From Bacteroidaceae bacterium (GTDB taxonomy: Bacteria > Bacteroidota > Bacteroidia > Bacteroidales > Bacteroidaceae): 33,519 nucleotides of DNA. The DNA lies in assembly GCA_017420875.1 (NCBI GenBank), contig JAFQNW010000172.1, positions 1 to 33,519 of the forward strand, in the 5' to 3' direction. The translations under genes were made by a program, and so were the position numbers. Positions 24,128-33,066 of the stretch are shown piece after piece (position 1 is the stretch's first letter; every line of letters begins with the position of its first letter). Below the pieces are notes generated by a model, which saw only the letters and a program-made list of their open reading frames with translations, did no database searches and was not told the origin of the DNA.

Positions 24128-27100
24128 ATGATTAAGCAAATATTAGGTATCTGTATTCTTTGTAGCTTACTAAGCACATCGTGTACCTCAACCAAACAAA
24201 AAGAGATTTGGTCGATTGGGGTTCCCGATACATCAGCTGTCGAACTTCAGCTTGGGCCTGATAAGTACAAAGAATTTCTGGCACACGACTTCGGATACGA
24301 AGATCGATTTTTCTTGATAGGCAAAGACAATGCCAAAGAAGACTTTCCCTATGTATTGCCTGGGCCAAATGATGTATGGGCCGGAACATCGGGCACAGCA
24401 GGTTGGCGTACCCATGATATCAACCTGCTTTTTACCCTTCAGAATGTTGCCGAAGGCGGCGATACCTTGGAAATAAACCTGTTGGATAATTCCCCTGTGC
24501 ATCCTCCATTATTCAAGGTAAATATCAACGACAAGCAAGCCCGTACATTCCAGTTAGAGGCAGGTGGAAGTGATGCATCCATTAATGGGGACATCTCAAA
24601 AGCTCATCCTCAACAACTTATTATACCTATCGAAAAAGGTATACTTCAAGAAGGAGGAAACCAAATCACACTATCCGTTTTGCAAGGCTCATGGGTGATT
24701 TTTGACCATATCGGCCTGAAGACATCATCCAAAACCAAGTTGATTGTTCCTGAAAAGGCTTACATACGTTCCGTAACCGCCGCTAGTTATGAAATCCAGC
24801 AAGACGGAAAGCAAGTACAACCATTGTTGGTGGATGTAGAACATTTGCAGGGCCAGCCTCAACTTTCAGTCGTACTGGATGGCGAAGATATCTACACAAC
24901 TACTTTGGACACAGCCCGTTATTGTCTGGAAGTACCAATGCCGGCCGTAACAACCCAGCAAAGCAGCTCATACACCATCAAGGTAGATGGTAAGACATTA
25001 CAAAAAGGTAAGGTAGAGCGAACTCCAAAACCACTCCAGACAGCTGCTCATTATGTAGATACCCGTATGGGGACAGCCCATTCACGTTGGATGATTGCTC
25101 CTGGGCCATGGATGCCATTCAGTAAAGTAAAACTTAGTCCTGACAACCAGAACAAAGGTTGGCAAGCAGGCTACCAACCCACACTCGAAAATGTTGGTTG
25201 CTTCAGCCATATCCATGAATGGACCATGGGAGGATTAGGTATGATGCCTACCAACGGAAAATTGCAAACAGAGGTCGGTAATGAAAATGACCCCGATTCT
25301 GGTTATCGCTCGCGTATCGACAAACAAACGGAAGAAGCACCGTTAGGCTACTACAAAGTAAAGTTGACAGATTATGATATCTTGGCCGAACTTACAGCTA
25401 CCACTCATTGCGGATTCCAACGATACACGTTCCCAACAGACAAAGATGGTTCACGAGTATTGGTTGACTTACACATCCCTACAGAATACGATTATGTATT
25501 AGAAGGCGTAGAGATTAAGAAAGTAAGCGACACCCGCATCGAAGGATATAGTCATCAACTATCTAAATATGTATGGAGACGCGACTCCGATCAGGAATAT
25601 ACCGTTCATTTTGTTATCGAATTCGACCAACCAATTGTTTCAATGGGTGGATGGACCGATGGAAAACAAATCGAAACAGATCATTTGAAAGCAAGCAACC
25701 TGAAAGATGCTGGAGTATGGTTGAATTTTAACACGAAAGACAATCCTGTCGTACAAGCCCGTTCCGGTATTTCGCTTGTCAGCATAGCCAATGCATCCGA
25801 AAATCTGGAAAAAGAAATTTCGACCCCTTTCGGTTGGAGTTTTGAGAAGGTGTATAACAACCAACTCAATGTTTGGAATGAATTGCTGAACAGAGTACAA
25901 ATCACCAGCGACAACCGTTTTGAAAAGATTCGTTTCTATACAAATATGTATCGTGCTTTGTGTAGCCGTAACATCTGGAGTGATGTAAACGGCGAATGGG
26001 TATCACCAGATGAAAAAGTACGCCGTTTTGACAATCCAAACGATGTAGCCCTTGGTTGTGATGCATTTTGGAATACTTTCTGGAATCTGAACCAATTCTG
26101 GAATTTGGTAACTCCTGAATGGAGTAGCCGTTGGGTAAAATCACAATTGGCCATGTACAATGTCAATGGTTGGTTAGCTAAAGGCCCTGCCGGTATGGAA
26201 TATATCCCAGTGATGGTAGCAGAACACGAAATTCCATTGATTGTAAGTACTTGGCAAATGGGCATCCGCGATTATGATGGTGAAAATGCTTTCGAAGCCG
26301 TTAAAAAGATGCAAACCACACCAAGCCAGAAAGTTCATGGAGGCTATGCCGGAAACAGAGACCTGGTACATTATTTGAAATATCAGTATGTACCTCATGA
26401 TTTAGGAAGATTCTCTAACTCGTTGGAATATTCCTTCGACGACTGGACTGTTTCTCAATTTGCAAAATCTTTGGGTAAAGAACAGGATGCACAACTGTTT
26501 GCTCAACGTGGAGAATGGTGGAAAAATGTCATTAACCCGGAAAACGGCTATGCACACATGAAAGACAGCAAGGGAAAATGGTTGGAAGAATTTGACCCAT
26601 TCCACTCGGGTGCCAATAAGCAATATGTAGAAGGTAATTCATGGCAATTGACATTCTTTGTGCCTCAAGACGTTCCTGGACTAGCAGAGAAAATAGGAAA
26701 AGATCGTTTCATTGAACGCTTGAAATGGGGATTCGAAGCCAGTGAATTATGGCGATACAATGCTCCAAACGACCAGTATTGGGATTATCCGGTTGTTCAA
26801 GGTAACCAACAATCCATGCACTTTGCTTTCTTATTCAACTGGGTAGGCCAACCATGGTTAACTCAAAAATGGAGTCGTTCCATTGCTGAACGTTATTATG
26901 GTAGCGGTGTCGCCAATGCGTACTTAGGTGACGAAGACCAAGGCCAGATGAGTGCATGGTTTATCATGGCTGCATTGGGACTCTTCCAAACAGACGGTGG
27001 TTGTAGTTCTGAGCCTGTTTATGAAATTGCCAGCCCGATGTTCGAAAAGATAGTCATTGACTTAGGCGAACGTTATGGCAGAGGCAAGACCTTTACCATT

Positions 27101-27259
27101 GAGGCACACAACGTATCACGTAACAACAAATACGTTCAAAGTGCAAAACTAAATGGCAAGGAACTGAAAAGCTTCAAATTCCCGGCTTCAGAACTCCTGA
27201 AAGGTGGAGAACTTATCCTTGAAATGGGATCTGAACCTAACTACAATTGGGGGGGGTGA
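24128..27259 (+). CDS. GH92 alpha-mannosidase lipoprotein
   Basis: 1043 residues. MIKQILGICILCSLLSTSC is a lipoprotein signal with Cys19. Residues about 25-200 (EIWSIGVPD ... VWAGTSGTAGWRTHDINLLFTL ... GSWVIFDHIGL) look like the beta-sandwich seen as domain III in rhamnogalacturonan lyases. Residues 200-300 form another beta region. GH92 starts at about 309 (YVDTRMGT) and includes GCFSHIHEWTMGGLGMMPTNGKL, GCDAFWNTFWNLNQFW and the catalytic/Ca-binding GDEDQGQMSAW (934-944). The family is made of Ca-dependent exo-alpha-mannosidases, many alpha-1,2. Lipidation places it at the outer membrane or periplasm. It is co-transcribed with the isomerase. The gene ends in a run of eight G just before the stop, and the convergent queH stop is 8 bases away with no terminator between. 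Confidence 0.95.
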   Translation: MIKQILGICILCSLLSTSCTSTKQKEIWSIGVPDTSAVELQLGPDKYKEFLAHDFGYEDRFFLIGKDNAKEDFPYVLPGPNDVWAGTSGTAGWRTHDINLLFTLQNVAEGGDTLEINLLDNSPVHPPLFKVNINDKQARTFQLEAGGSDASINGDISKAHPQQLIIPIEKGILQEGGNQITLSVLQGSWVIFDHIGLKTSSKTKLIVPEKAYIRSVTAASYEIQQDGKQVQPLLVDVEHLQGQPQLSVVLDGEDIYTTTLDTARYCLEVPMPAVTTQQSSSYTIKVDGKTLQKGKVERTPKPLQTAAHYVDTRMGTAHSRWMIAPGPWMPFSKVKLSPDNQNKGWQAGYQPTLENVGCFSHIHEWTMGGLGMMPTNGKLQTEVGNENDPDSGYRSRIDKQTEEAPLGYYKVKLTDYDILAELTATTHCGFQRYTFPTDKDGSRVLVDLHIPTEYDYVLEGVEIKKVSDTRIEGYSHQLSKYVWRRDSDQEYTVHFVIEFDQPIVSMGGWTDGKQIETDHLKASNLKDAGVWLNFNTKDNPVVQARSGISLVSIANASENLEKEISTPFGWSFEKVYNNQLNVWNELLNRVQITSDNRFEKIRFYTNMYRALCSRNIWSDVNGEWVSPDEKVRRFDNPNDVALGCDAFWNTFWNLNQFWNLVTPEWSSRWVKSQLAMYNVNGWLAKGPAGMEYIPVMVAEHEIPLIVSTWQMGIRDYDGENAFEAVKKMQTTPSQKVHGGYAGNRDLVHYLKYQYVPHDLGRFSNSLEYSFDDWTVSQFAKSLGKEQDAQLFAQRGEWWKNVINPENGYAHMKDSKGKWLEEFDPFHSGANKQYVEGNSWQLTFFVPQDVPGLAEKIGKDRFIERLKWGFEASELWRYNAPNDQYWDYPVVQGNQQSMHFAFLFNWVGQPWLTQKWSRSIAERYYGSGVANAYLGDEDQGQMSAWFIMAALGLFQTDGGCSSEPVYEIASPMFEKIVIDLGERYGRGKTFTIEAHNVSRNNKYVQSAKLNGKELKSFKFPASELLKGGELILEMGSEPNYNWGG

Positions 27260-27267
27260 ATAAGCTA

Positions 27268-27864
27268 TCATTCTTTTTGATCAGCGATATTGCGGATACT
27301 GAATTCACATCCGCAATATTGCTGATTATAAAATTGATAAGCCTTAATAATCTCTATCCGACGTTCACTTAATCCTCCTTTACGCCAATTCTGCTCCCAG
27401 AAAGTTACATCCGGATATTGAGAAACAGCATAATTACCAGCCTCATTGATTTGCTCCAAACTCTTCCAACGGCTGGAAGCCAATGTCGTGGTAATTACAG
27501 AAATATTTCTTTCGTGTGCATAGCGAGCCGTTTCTAGCAGACGCATCTTGAAACATCGCAAGCAACGTCCTCCTCTTTCAGGCTCATGCTCCATACCCTT
27601 GACATGACATAACCATTCGTCATGATTATAATCGGCATCTATTATTTCCAAACCTAAAGATTGGGCATAACGTGTACATTCCTCCTTACGAATGAGATAT
27701 TCCTCCAATGGATAAATATTTGGATTACAATAATAGATAATGGGGGTTATTCCATGTTGCATCAGACATTCAATAATGGCTGACGAGCATGGAGCACAAC
27801 AAGTATGCAAAAGAATCCTATTTGCTCCACCCGGTACTTCTATCCGAAATTTATTCTTTTTCAT
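27268..27864 (-). CDS. queH: Epoxyqueuosine reductase QueH
   Basis: 198 residues from the ATG at 27864; a TTG one codon upstream (27867) is also in frame. Last step of queuosine synthesis: reduces epoxyqueuosine in tRNA to queuosine. QueH replaces the cobalamin-dependent QueG in many bacteria. The Cys motifs are those of the family: ILLHTCCAPCSS (Cys22, 23, 26), GGRCLRCFKMRL and QQYCGCEFS, which bind Fe-S and a second metal. The upstream transporter stop codon (27868-27870) is separated by a single codon from this ATG, so translation is coupled. No other queuosine gene is in the window. Confidence 0.94.
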   Translation of the reverse strand: MKKNKFRIEVPGGANRILLHTCCAPCSSAIIECLMQHGITPIIYYCNPNIYPLEEYLIRKEECTRYAQSLGLEIIDADYNHDEWLCHVKGMEHEPERGGRCLRCFKMRLLETARYAHERNISVITTTLASSRWKSLEQINEAGNYAVSQYPDVTFWEQNWRKGGLSERRIEIIKAYQFYNQQYCGCEFSIRNIADQKE

Positions 27865-27867
27865 CAA

Positions 27868-29733
27868 TTAGAATGGGAATAACAAGGGTAGTACAAAAAT
27901 CATCACAATCCCCATGATAATCTGTAACGGCAAACCTACTTTGATGTAATCCATAAAAGTATATTGTCCTGCCGGCATGACCAATGCATTAGGCGGAGTA
28001 GAAAAAGGTGAAGCAAAACACATACTAGCCGCTACCGTTACGGCAAACAAGAATGGAGTCGGATCAACACCTATCTGAACAGCACTATTCATCGCAATAG
28101 GTGCCAAAAGAACCGCCGTAGCCGTATTACTAATAAACATCGTCATAAGGGATGTAGTAAAATAAATACCTGCCATCAAAGCAAACGGACCATATACCCC
28201 CAATCCACTGACCAACGAATTAGAAATATACTCGGATGCACCTGTCTTCTCCAAAGCCATCGACATCGGCATCATAGCTGCAATAAGAACAATACTTTCC
28301 CAATTGATTGTTTTATAAGCAGCCTCCACATTACGGAAACACCCTGTCAAAACCATTAACAAACCGGCTATGATAACAGCTGTTACCGGTGCTACAGGTA
28401 TAAAATCGAACACCATCATTCCAATCATGGCAATCATAATGACGGCCGCTACTGGAGCCTTATAATCCAATGTAACTTTAGCAGCCTCTGTCAAAGGTTG
28501 TCCCAATACGACCCATTCTGTATCTTCATGGCTTAAACGATCAATATTTGCCCACGTACCTTGCACCAAAAGCACATCTCCACTATGTACACGTTGATTA
28601 CCCAAATCGCGTAACAAATATTCATTATTCCGACGAATACCCAAAATATTCACATTGTATTTATCTCGGAAGCCACATTCTTTCACCTTCTGATTTATCA
28701 ACTTGGAAGAAGTCATCAACACGATTTCGGCAATACCAATCTCATAAAAATCAAGTCCTTCATCCGCTTTATTCGTTTCTTCAGTAGTATGTCCGGCCTG
28801 CATTTCCAACTGATAAACAATAACAAATTGTTCGACTTTCTCAGCAGCACCACGCACATATAAGACATCATCCACTTGTAACTGAGTTGTTGAAGAAGCT
28901 AGTTGTTGCGGAGTAACCGTCTTCAAGAATCGGTTTTGAGAAGATTCACTTCTACGCACTTCCAGGATATCGAGACCAAATTGACGACGAACATCCAACT
29001 CTACAATGGTTTTTCCCTTCAATAATGAGGTATTGACGACTTTCAGACGGAACAAGTTATCAGAAAGGCCATATTCCTTCACCAATTGATTCAACGATTT
29101 ACCTTTACGATTGTTGTTTCCATCCTTACTACCACGCTTATCTAATATCCACTTACTAAGTGGTAATAGTACGATAATACCCACAATTACAGTAACCAAA
29201 CCTACAGGAAAGAAAGAGAAAAACGAAAGAGCCGGATAACCTCCCGATACCAATGCTTCTTGGATAACCAAGTTAGGAGGTGTACCGATAAGTGTCATCA
29301 TCCCCCCCATACTACTTGCAAAAGCCAATGGCATCAACAAACGGCTGGCATTTATATTGGCACTAGCTGCCAAACTTACCACGATGGGCAGCATCAACGC
29401 AACAGTTCCTGTATTACTCACAAACGCTCCGATACCCGAAGTTACCAACATGACCAACAAAAAGAGACGAAGTTCATTTTTTCCTGCCAACTTTAGGATA
29501 CGTGAACTAATCATCTTAGCTAAACCTGTTTGAAAAATGGCACCACCCACCACAAACAAACCCACCATCATGATTACTACGGAATTAGAAAATCCGGAAA
29601 GAGCTTCGGCTGGAGTCAGAATTTGAAATATTAAAAGGGCACATAAGGCACACAATGCCACAATATCTGAACGAACTTTACCGTTCGCAAACAAAATTGC
29701 CGAAATAATAAGAATAGCTATAGTTATCCACAT
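27868..29733 (-). CDS. SLC13/DASS-type anion transporter with two RCK_C domains
   Basis: 621 residues. Inner-membrane symporter of the sodium:sulfate/dicarboxylate type. The N-terminal membrane half has VSNTGTVALMLPIVVSLA and SSMGGMMTLIGTPPNLVIQEAL; the C-terminal half has ISNTATAVLLAPIAMNSA and CFASPFSTPPNALVMPAGQYTFMDYIKVG. These paired S/T-N-T and TPPN motifs form the substrate and Na+ sites. Between them (about 215-395) lie two RCK_C/TrkA_C domains (VNTSLLKGKTIVELDVRRQFGLDILEVRR and SKLINQKVKECGFRDKYNVNILGIRR) that may regulate it by ligand. Substrate could be sulfate, dicarboxylate or another anion. A TAATTTTG box precedes it and queH follows directly. Confidence 0.92.
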   Translation of the reverse strand: MWITIAILIISAILFANGKVRSDIVALCALCALLIFQILTPAEALSGFSNSVVIMMVGLFVVGGAIFQTGLAKMISSRILKLAGKNELRLFLLVMLVTSGIGAFVSNTGTVALMLPIVVSLAASANINASRLLMPLAFASSMGGMMTLIGTPPNLVIQEALVSGGYPALSFFSFFPVGLVTVIVGIIVLLPLSKWILDKRGSKDGNNNRKGKSLNQLVKEYGLSDNLFRLKVVNTSLLKGKTIVELDVRRQFGLDILEVRRSESSQNRFLKTVTPQQLASSTTQLQVDDVLYVRGAAEKVEQFVIVYQLEMQAGHTTEETNKADEGLDFYEIGIAEIVLMTSSKLINQKVKECGFRDKYNVNILGIRRNNEYLLRDLGNQRVHSGDVLLVQGTWANIDRLSHEDTEWVVLGQPLTEAAKVTLDYKAPVAAVIMIAMIGMMVFDFIPVAPVTAVIIAGLLMVLTGCFRNVEAAYKTINWESIVLIAAMMPMSMALEKTGASEYISNSLVSGLGVYGPFALMAGIYFTTSLMTMFISNTATAVLLAPIAMNSAVQIGVDPTPFLFAVTVAASMCFASPFSTPPNALVMPAGQYTFMDYIKVGLPLQIIMGIVMIFVLPLLFPF

Positions 29734-29759
29734 AAAATGTATTTTATCTGTTTAGGCAA

Positions 29760-29767
29760 CAAAATTA
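29760..29767 (-). promoter_or_regulatory. Bacteroides -7 box (TAATTTTG) for the SLC13/queH unit
   Basis: TAATTTTG on the - strand matches TAnnTTTG, 26 bases before the ATG at 29733. No TTTG is seen at 19-21 bases. It faces away from the menaquinone promoter 45 bases further on. Confidence 0.5.
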
Positions 29768-29812
29768 ATGAAAATAAAGTTTTTATTCTTCCACTTACAC
29801 CATAAAAATAAC

Positions 29813-29820
29813 TACTTTTG
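29813..29820 (+). promoter_or_regulatory. Bacteroides -7 box (TACTTTTG) for the menaquinone operon
   Basis: TACTTTTG is an exact TAnnTTTG match, 27 bases before the ATG at 29848. It also argues against the in-frame TTG at 29818 as a start, since that codon lies inside the box. Confidence 0.6.
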
Positions 29821-29847
29821 TACTACTTTATAAAACAATTACGGATT

Positions 29848-30261
29848 ATGATGAAAGATACAGCGTCTGAACGAGCTTATTTGGGAAACTCTCTGGAAAA
29901 CCAGTTAGGTATTGTATTTTTACCTACCGATGCTGAAGGACACACTCATGCCGAAATGCCGGTTGACCATCGTACATGCCAACCTTATGGCACTTTACAT
30001 GGTGGAGCATCCTTAGCTTTGGCCGAATCTCTAGCCGGACATGGTTCATGGGAACATTGCACACCCGAAGAAATTCCTTTTGGCATGCAAGTTAGCGGTA
30101 ATCACATCGCTCCCGTAAAAGTTGGGAATAAAGTACATGCAACCGGAAAATTGGTACACAAAGGTAGTACAACTCATATCTGGGACATAACCATTACAAC
30201 TATTACCGGGAAGTTAGTCGCCAGTATCCGAGTGGTTAATTACATTATCAGAAAAAAATGA
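29848..30261 (+). CDS. menI: Hotdog-fold thioesterase, likely 1,4-dihydroxy-2-naphthoyl-CoA hydrolase
   Basis: 137 residues from the ATG at 29848 (a second ATG follows at once). The frame is open further up to a TTG at 29818, which lies in the promoter box and is rejected. The PaaI/MenI-type motif PYGTLHGGASLALAES has His51-Gly-Gly and the probable catalytic Glu60. GNHIAPVKVGNKVHATGKLVHKG and the final strands complete a single hotdog domain. It overlaps menF by 4 bases (ATGA), which ties it to menaquinone synthesis, where it would release dihydroxynaphthoate from CoA. Family assignment is firm; the exact substrate is inferred from context. Confidence 0.87.
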   Translation: MMKDTASERAYLGNSLENQLGIVFLPTDAEGHTHAEMPVDHRTCQPYGTLHGGASLALAESLAGHGSWEHCTPEEIPFGMQVSGNHIAPVKVGNKVHATGKLVHKGSTTHIWDITITTITGKLVASIRVVNYIIRKK

Positions 30262-31379
30262 GATTACCCAGCCCACATATCCATCAACTAATCGATTGCT
30301 TGACACGTAGCCGATTTTGTTTTGCTCTCTATCGATTGCCATGGACAGACGAATGCTATTTCGTGCTACAAACATCTGAAGATATTGAGACACTGAACGA
30401 TATCAGTGAACTGAACGGAAAGAAGGGTTTTGTGATGGCTCCTTTCATTCAATCAGATGAGCATCCTCTTATTTTAATCAAGCCGGACATTACGGCTTAC
30501 GATTGGAGTGAAATTTCTCAGTCACTCACAACATGCATTTATGCGGATGCCATTCTAACTTGCAAGAATTTACCATCCATCCCCATTACTCAGTTAAATG
30601 AAAATGAAAGATATGATCGCTACTATGCGGCATTCCGTCGATTTATTGAGCCTTTGAAAAACAAGCAATTCAAAAAATTAGTGCTCTCAAGACCAGCTTT
30701 TTGTCCCATAGAACCAGACTTTTCACCTTTGGCTACGTTTGTAAAAGCATGCAACGCTTATCCACGCATGATGGTATATCTATGTCATACGCCGATTACA
30801 GGGACTTGGCTAGGTAGCACCCCAGAGATTTTATTAAGCGGACATGCTCAAAACTGGAACACCGTGGCACTAGCAGGAACATTACCCATTCAAAACGGAG
30901 TAGAACCAAATGAATGGAGCGACAAGAATAAAGAAGAACAGGCTTTTGTTGCCGAATACATTCGTAAGATTGTTAAGAAACACGGACGAAAAATGGAAGA
31001 GAAAGGACCTTATACAGCACGAGCCGGACAATTGGTGCATTTAAAGACTGACTTCTTTTTCCAATTGAAAGAAACAGGCTTTTTGGGAGACTTATTGAAA
31101 GAGCTCCATCCTACACCAGCCGTATGTGGACTTCCCAAGCAAGAAGCTTATGATTTTATTCTTGCCAATGAAGGATATGACCGGCGATATTATTCCGGAT
31201 TTGTTGGTTGGTTGGATCCTGAAGGACATACTGATTTGTATGTCAATCTCCGATGTATGGAAATCCGCTCGACCGAAGCCAAACTTTATGCCGGAGGGGG
31301 CATCCTGCCTTCATCCGAAGTACGGAGTGAATGGGAAGAAACGGGCGAGAAAATGAAAACAATGAGAAACCTAATCTAA
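30258..31379 (+). CDS. menF: Isochorismate synthase
   Basis: 373 residues, shorter than the 431 of E. coli MenF mostly at the N-terminus. Converts chorismate to isochorismate with Mg2+, the entry to menaquinone. Chorismate-binding motifs: KKLVLSRPAF, GTWLGSTPEILLSG, TVALAGTLPIQNG, KNKEEQAFVAEYI, HPTPAVCGLPKQEA and YYSGFVGWLD ... YVNLRCMEI, with the final GGILPSSEVRSEWEET. The Lys of KLVLSR is the expected general base of isochorismate synthases. The ATG overlaps the stop of the thioesterase (ATGA). menD follows 3 bases after its stop. The alternative, a salicylate synthase, is ruled out by the men context. Confidence 0.94.
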   Translation: MRLPSPHIHQLIDCLTRSRFCFALYRLPWTDECYFVLQTSEDIETLNDISELNGKKGFVMAPFIQSDEHPLILIKPDITAYDWSEISQSLTTCIYADAILTCKNLPSIPITQLNENERYDRYYAAFRRFIEPLKNKQFKKLVLSRPAFCPIEPDFSPLATFVKACNAYPRMMVYLCHTPITGTWLGSTPEILLSGHAQNWNTVALAGTLPIQNGVEPNEWSDKNKEEQAFVAEYIRKIVKKHGRKMEEKGPYTARAGQLVHLKTDFFFQLKETGFLGDLLKELHPTPAVCGLPKQEAYDFILANEGYDRRYYSGFVGWLDPEGHTDLYVNLRCMEIRSTEAKLYAGGGILPSSEVRSEWEETGEKMKTMRNLI

Positions 31380-31382
31380 AAT

Positions 31383-33053
31383 ATGTACTCAGACAAACGA
31401 AATATCTTGCAATTGGTTGCCTTGCTAAAGGCTCATGGCGTACGGAAGATGGTGCTTTGCCCCGGAAGCCGAAACGCCGCCATCGTGCATACCTTGTCCA
31501 ATATCGAAGACTTCACTTGCTACTCGGTGACCGACGAACGGAGTGCTGGCTTCTTTGCCATCGGGCTTTCACTTCAAGGTGGAGGACCGGCTGCGGTTTG
31601 TTGTACCTCGGGTTCGGCCTTGCTCAATCTGCATCCGGCCGTGGCAGAGGCTTATTACCAACAAGTGCCGCTTATCGTGATTTCGGCCGACCGCCCTGCG
31701 GCTTGGATTGGACAGATGGATGGACAAACATTGCCCCAACCCAACGTTTTTGGTGGACTTGTGAAGATGTCGGTAAATTTGCCCGAAGTGCATACCGACG
31801 AGGATGAATGGCATTGTAACCGACTCATCAACGAGGCGATATTGGAAACTTGTCACCACGGTCGTGGCCCTGTGCATATCAACGTCCCCATCTCCGAGCC
31901 CATCTATCGCTTTACCGCCAAGGAACTTCCGGAAGTGCGTGTCATCACCCGCTATCAAGGGTTGAACGTGTACGACCGCGACTATAAGGAACTGATTGCC
32001 AGGATGAACGCATCGAACAAACGAATGGTGGTAGTGGGACAAATGACCCTTATCTATCAGTTCGACAAGAAGTTCATCAAGCCGCTTTCGAAGAATTTCG
32101 CATGGTTGACCGAGCATTTGAGCAATCAAACAACCCCTGCCTTGCCTATCAAGAACTTCGACGTGGCTATCTCGGCCATGGACGAAGAAAGACAAACGCA
32201 GATGGCTCCCGACTTGCTCATCACCTATGGTGGACACATCGTATCGAAGCAACTTAAGAAATACTTGCGTAACCATCCACCTAAGGAACATTGGCACATC
32301 ACGCCCGACGGGCAAGTGGCCGACCTTTTCGGATGCCTGACTACGGTCATCGAGATGGACTCCTTCGAGTTCCTGGAAAAGATAGCTTTCCTTCTGGAAA
32401 ACAAACCTACCAACTACCCACTGATGTGGGAAAACTGGTGCAAGACAATCCCTTCGCCTACCCTTCCTTACTCACAAATAAGCGTGACAGGCGACTTGAT
32501 TCAAGCACTTCCCGCACCTTGTGCCTTGCACTTGGCCAATAGCTCGACGGTGAGATATGCCCAACTCTTCCCGTTATCGCCGGAAGTGGAAGTCTGTTGC
32601 AACCGTGGGGTGAACGGCATCGAAGGCTCCTTGTCGGCGGCATTGGGATATGCTACGGCCTCAGATAAGCTTAACTTCGTGATAATCGGCGACTTGAGCT
32701 TCTTCTACGACATGAATGCCTTGTGGTGTACGCACTTCCACAACAACCTCCGCATCTTGTTATTGAACAACGAAGGAGGCGAAATCTTCCACACCTTGCC
32801 AGGTATGGACAAGTCGGGCGGCAACTCACGGAAGTTCATTACGGCCGAGCATTACACATCGGCTCGTGGATGGGCAGAAGAACGTGGATTCCTATACAAT
32901 AAGGTGAGCAATGCGGAGGAATGGCAAGAAGCCTTGAAGACCTTTGCTTCGCCAGAGGAACATCCTCAACCGATGTTGCTTGAAGTGATGACGGACAAGG
33001 GGGAGGATACCCGTTTGCTGAGAGAGTATTACAAGAGTTTGAAGAAACAATAA
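31383..33053 (+). CDS. menD: SEPHCHC synthase (MenD)
   Basis: 556 residues, full length. Thiamine-diphosphate enzyme that adds a 2-oxoglutarate-derived semialdehyde to isochorismate. Glu52 in [15 protein letters not shown] is the TPP-activating glutamate. LCPGSRNAA and [32 protein letters not shown] are classic MenD sequences. The TPP/Mg site is [13 protein letters not shown] (GDxSF ... N). It starts 3 bases after menF and is followed by menB 13 bases downstream. The gene is visibly richer in G and C than menF beside it. Confidence 0.97.
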   Translation: MYSDKRNILQLVALLKAHGVRKMVLCPGSRNAAIVHTLSNIEDFTCYSVTDERSAGFFAIGLSLQGGGPAAVCCTSGSALLNLHPAVAEAYYQQVPLIVISADRPAAWIGQMDGQTLPQPNVFGGLVKMSVNLPEVHTDEDEWHCNRLINEAILETCHHGRGPVHINVPISEPIYRFTAKELPEVRVITRYQGLNVYDRDYKELIARMNASNKRMVVVGQMTLIYQFDKKFIKPLSKNFAWLTEHLSNQTTPALPIKNFDVAISAMDEERQTQMAPDLLITYGGHIVSKQLKKYLRNHPPKEHWHITPDGQVADLFGCLTTVIEMDSFEFLEKIAFLLENKPTNYPLMWENWCKTIPSPTLPYSQISVTGDLIQALPAPCALHLANSSTVRYAQLFPLSPEVEVCCNRGVNGIEGSLSAALGYATASDKLNFVIIGDLSFFYDMNALWCTHFHNNLRILLLNNEGGEIFHTLPGMDKSGGNSRKFITAEHYTSARGWAEERGFLYNKVSNAEEWQEALKTFASPEEHPQPMLLEVMTDKGEDTRLLREYYKSLKKQ

Positions 33054-33066
33054 ACAACTATAAATC

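Noticed and set aside
29818..29847. TTG start for the thioesterase
   Set aside because: The codon overlaps the TACTTTTG promoter box; the ATG at 29848 gives the normal length.
31569..32315. Open frame of 248 codons antisense to menD
   Set aside because: It lies inside a GC-richer, highly conserved gene and shows no protein-like features of its own.
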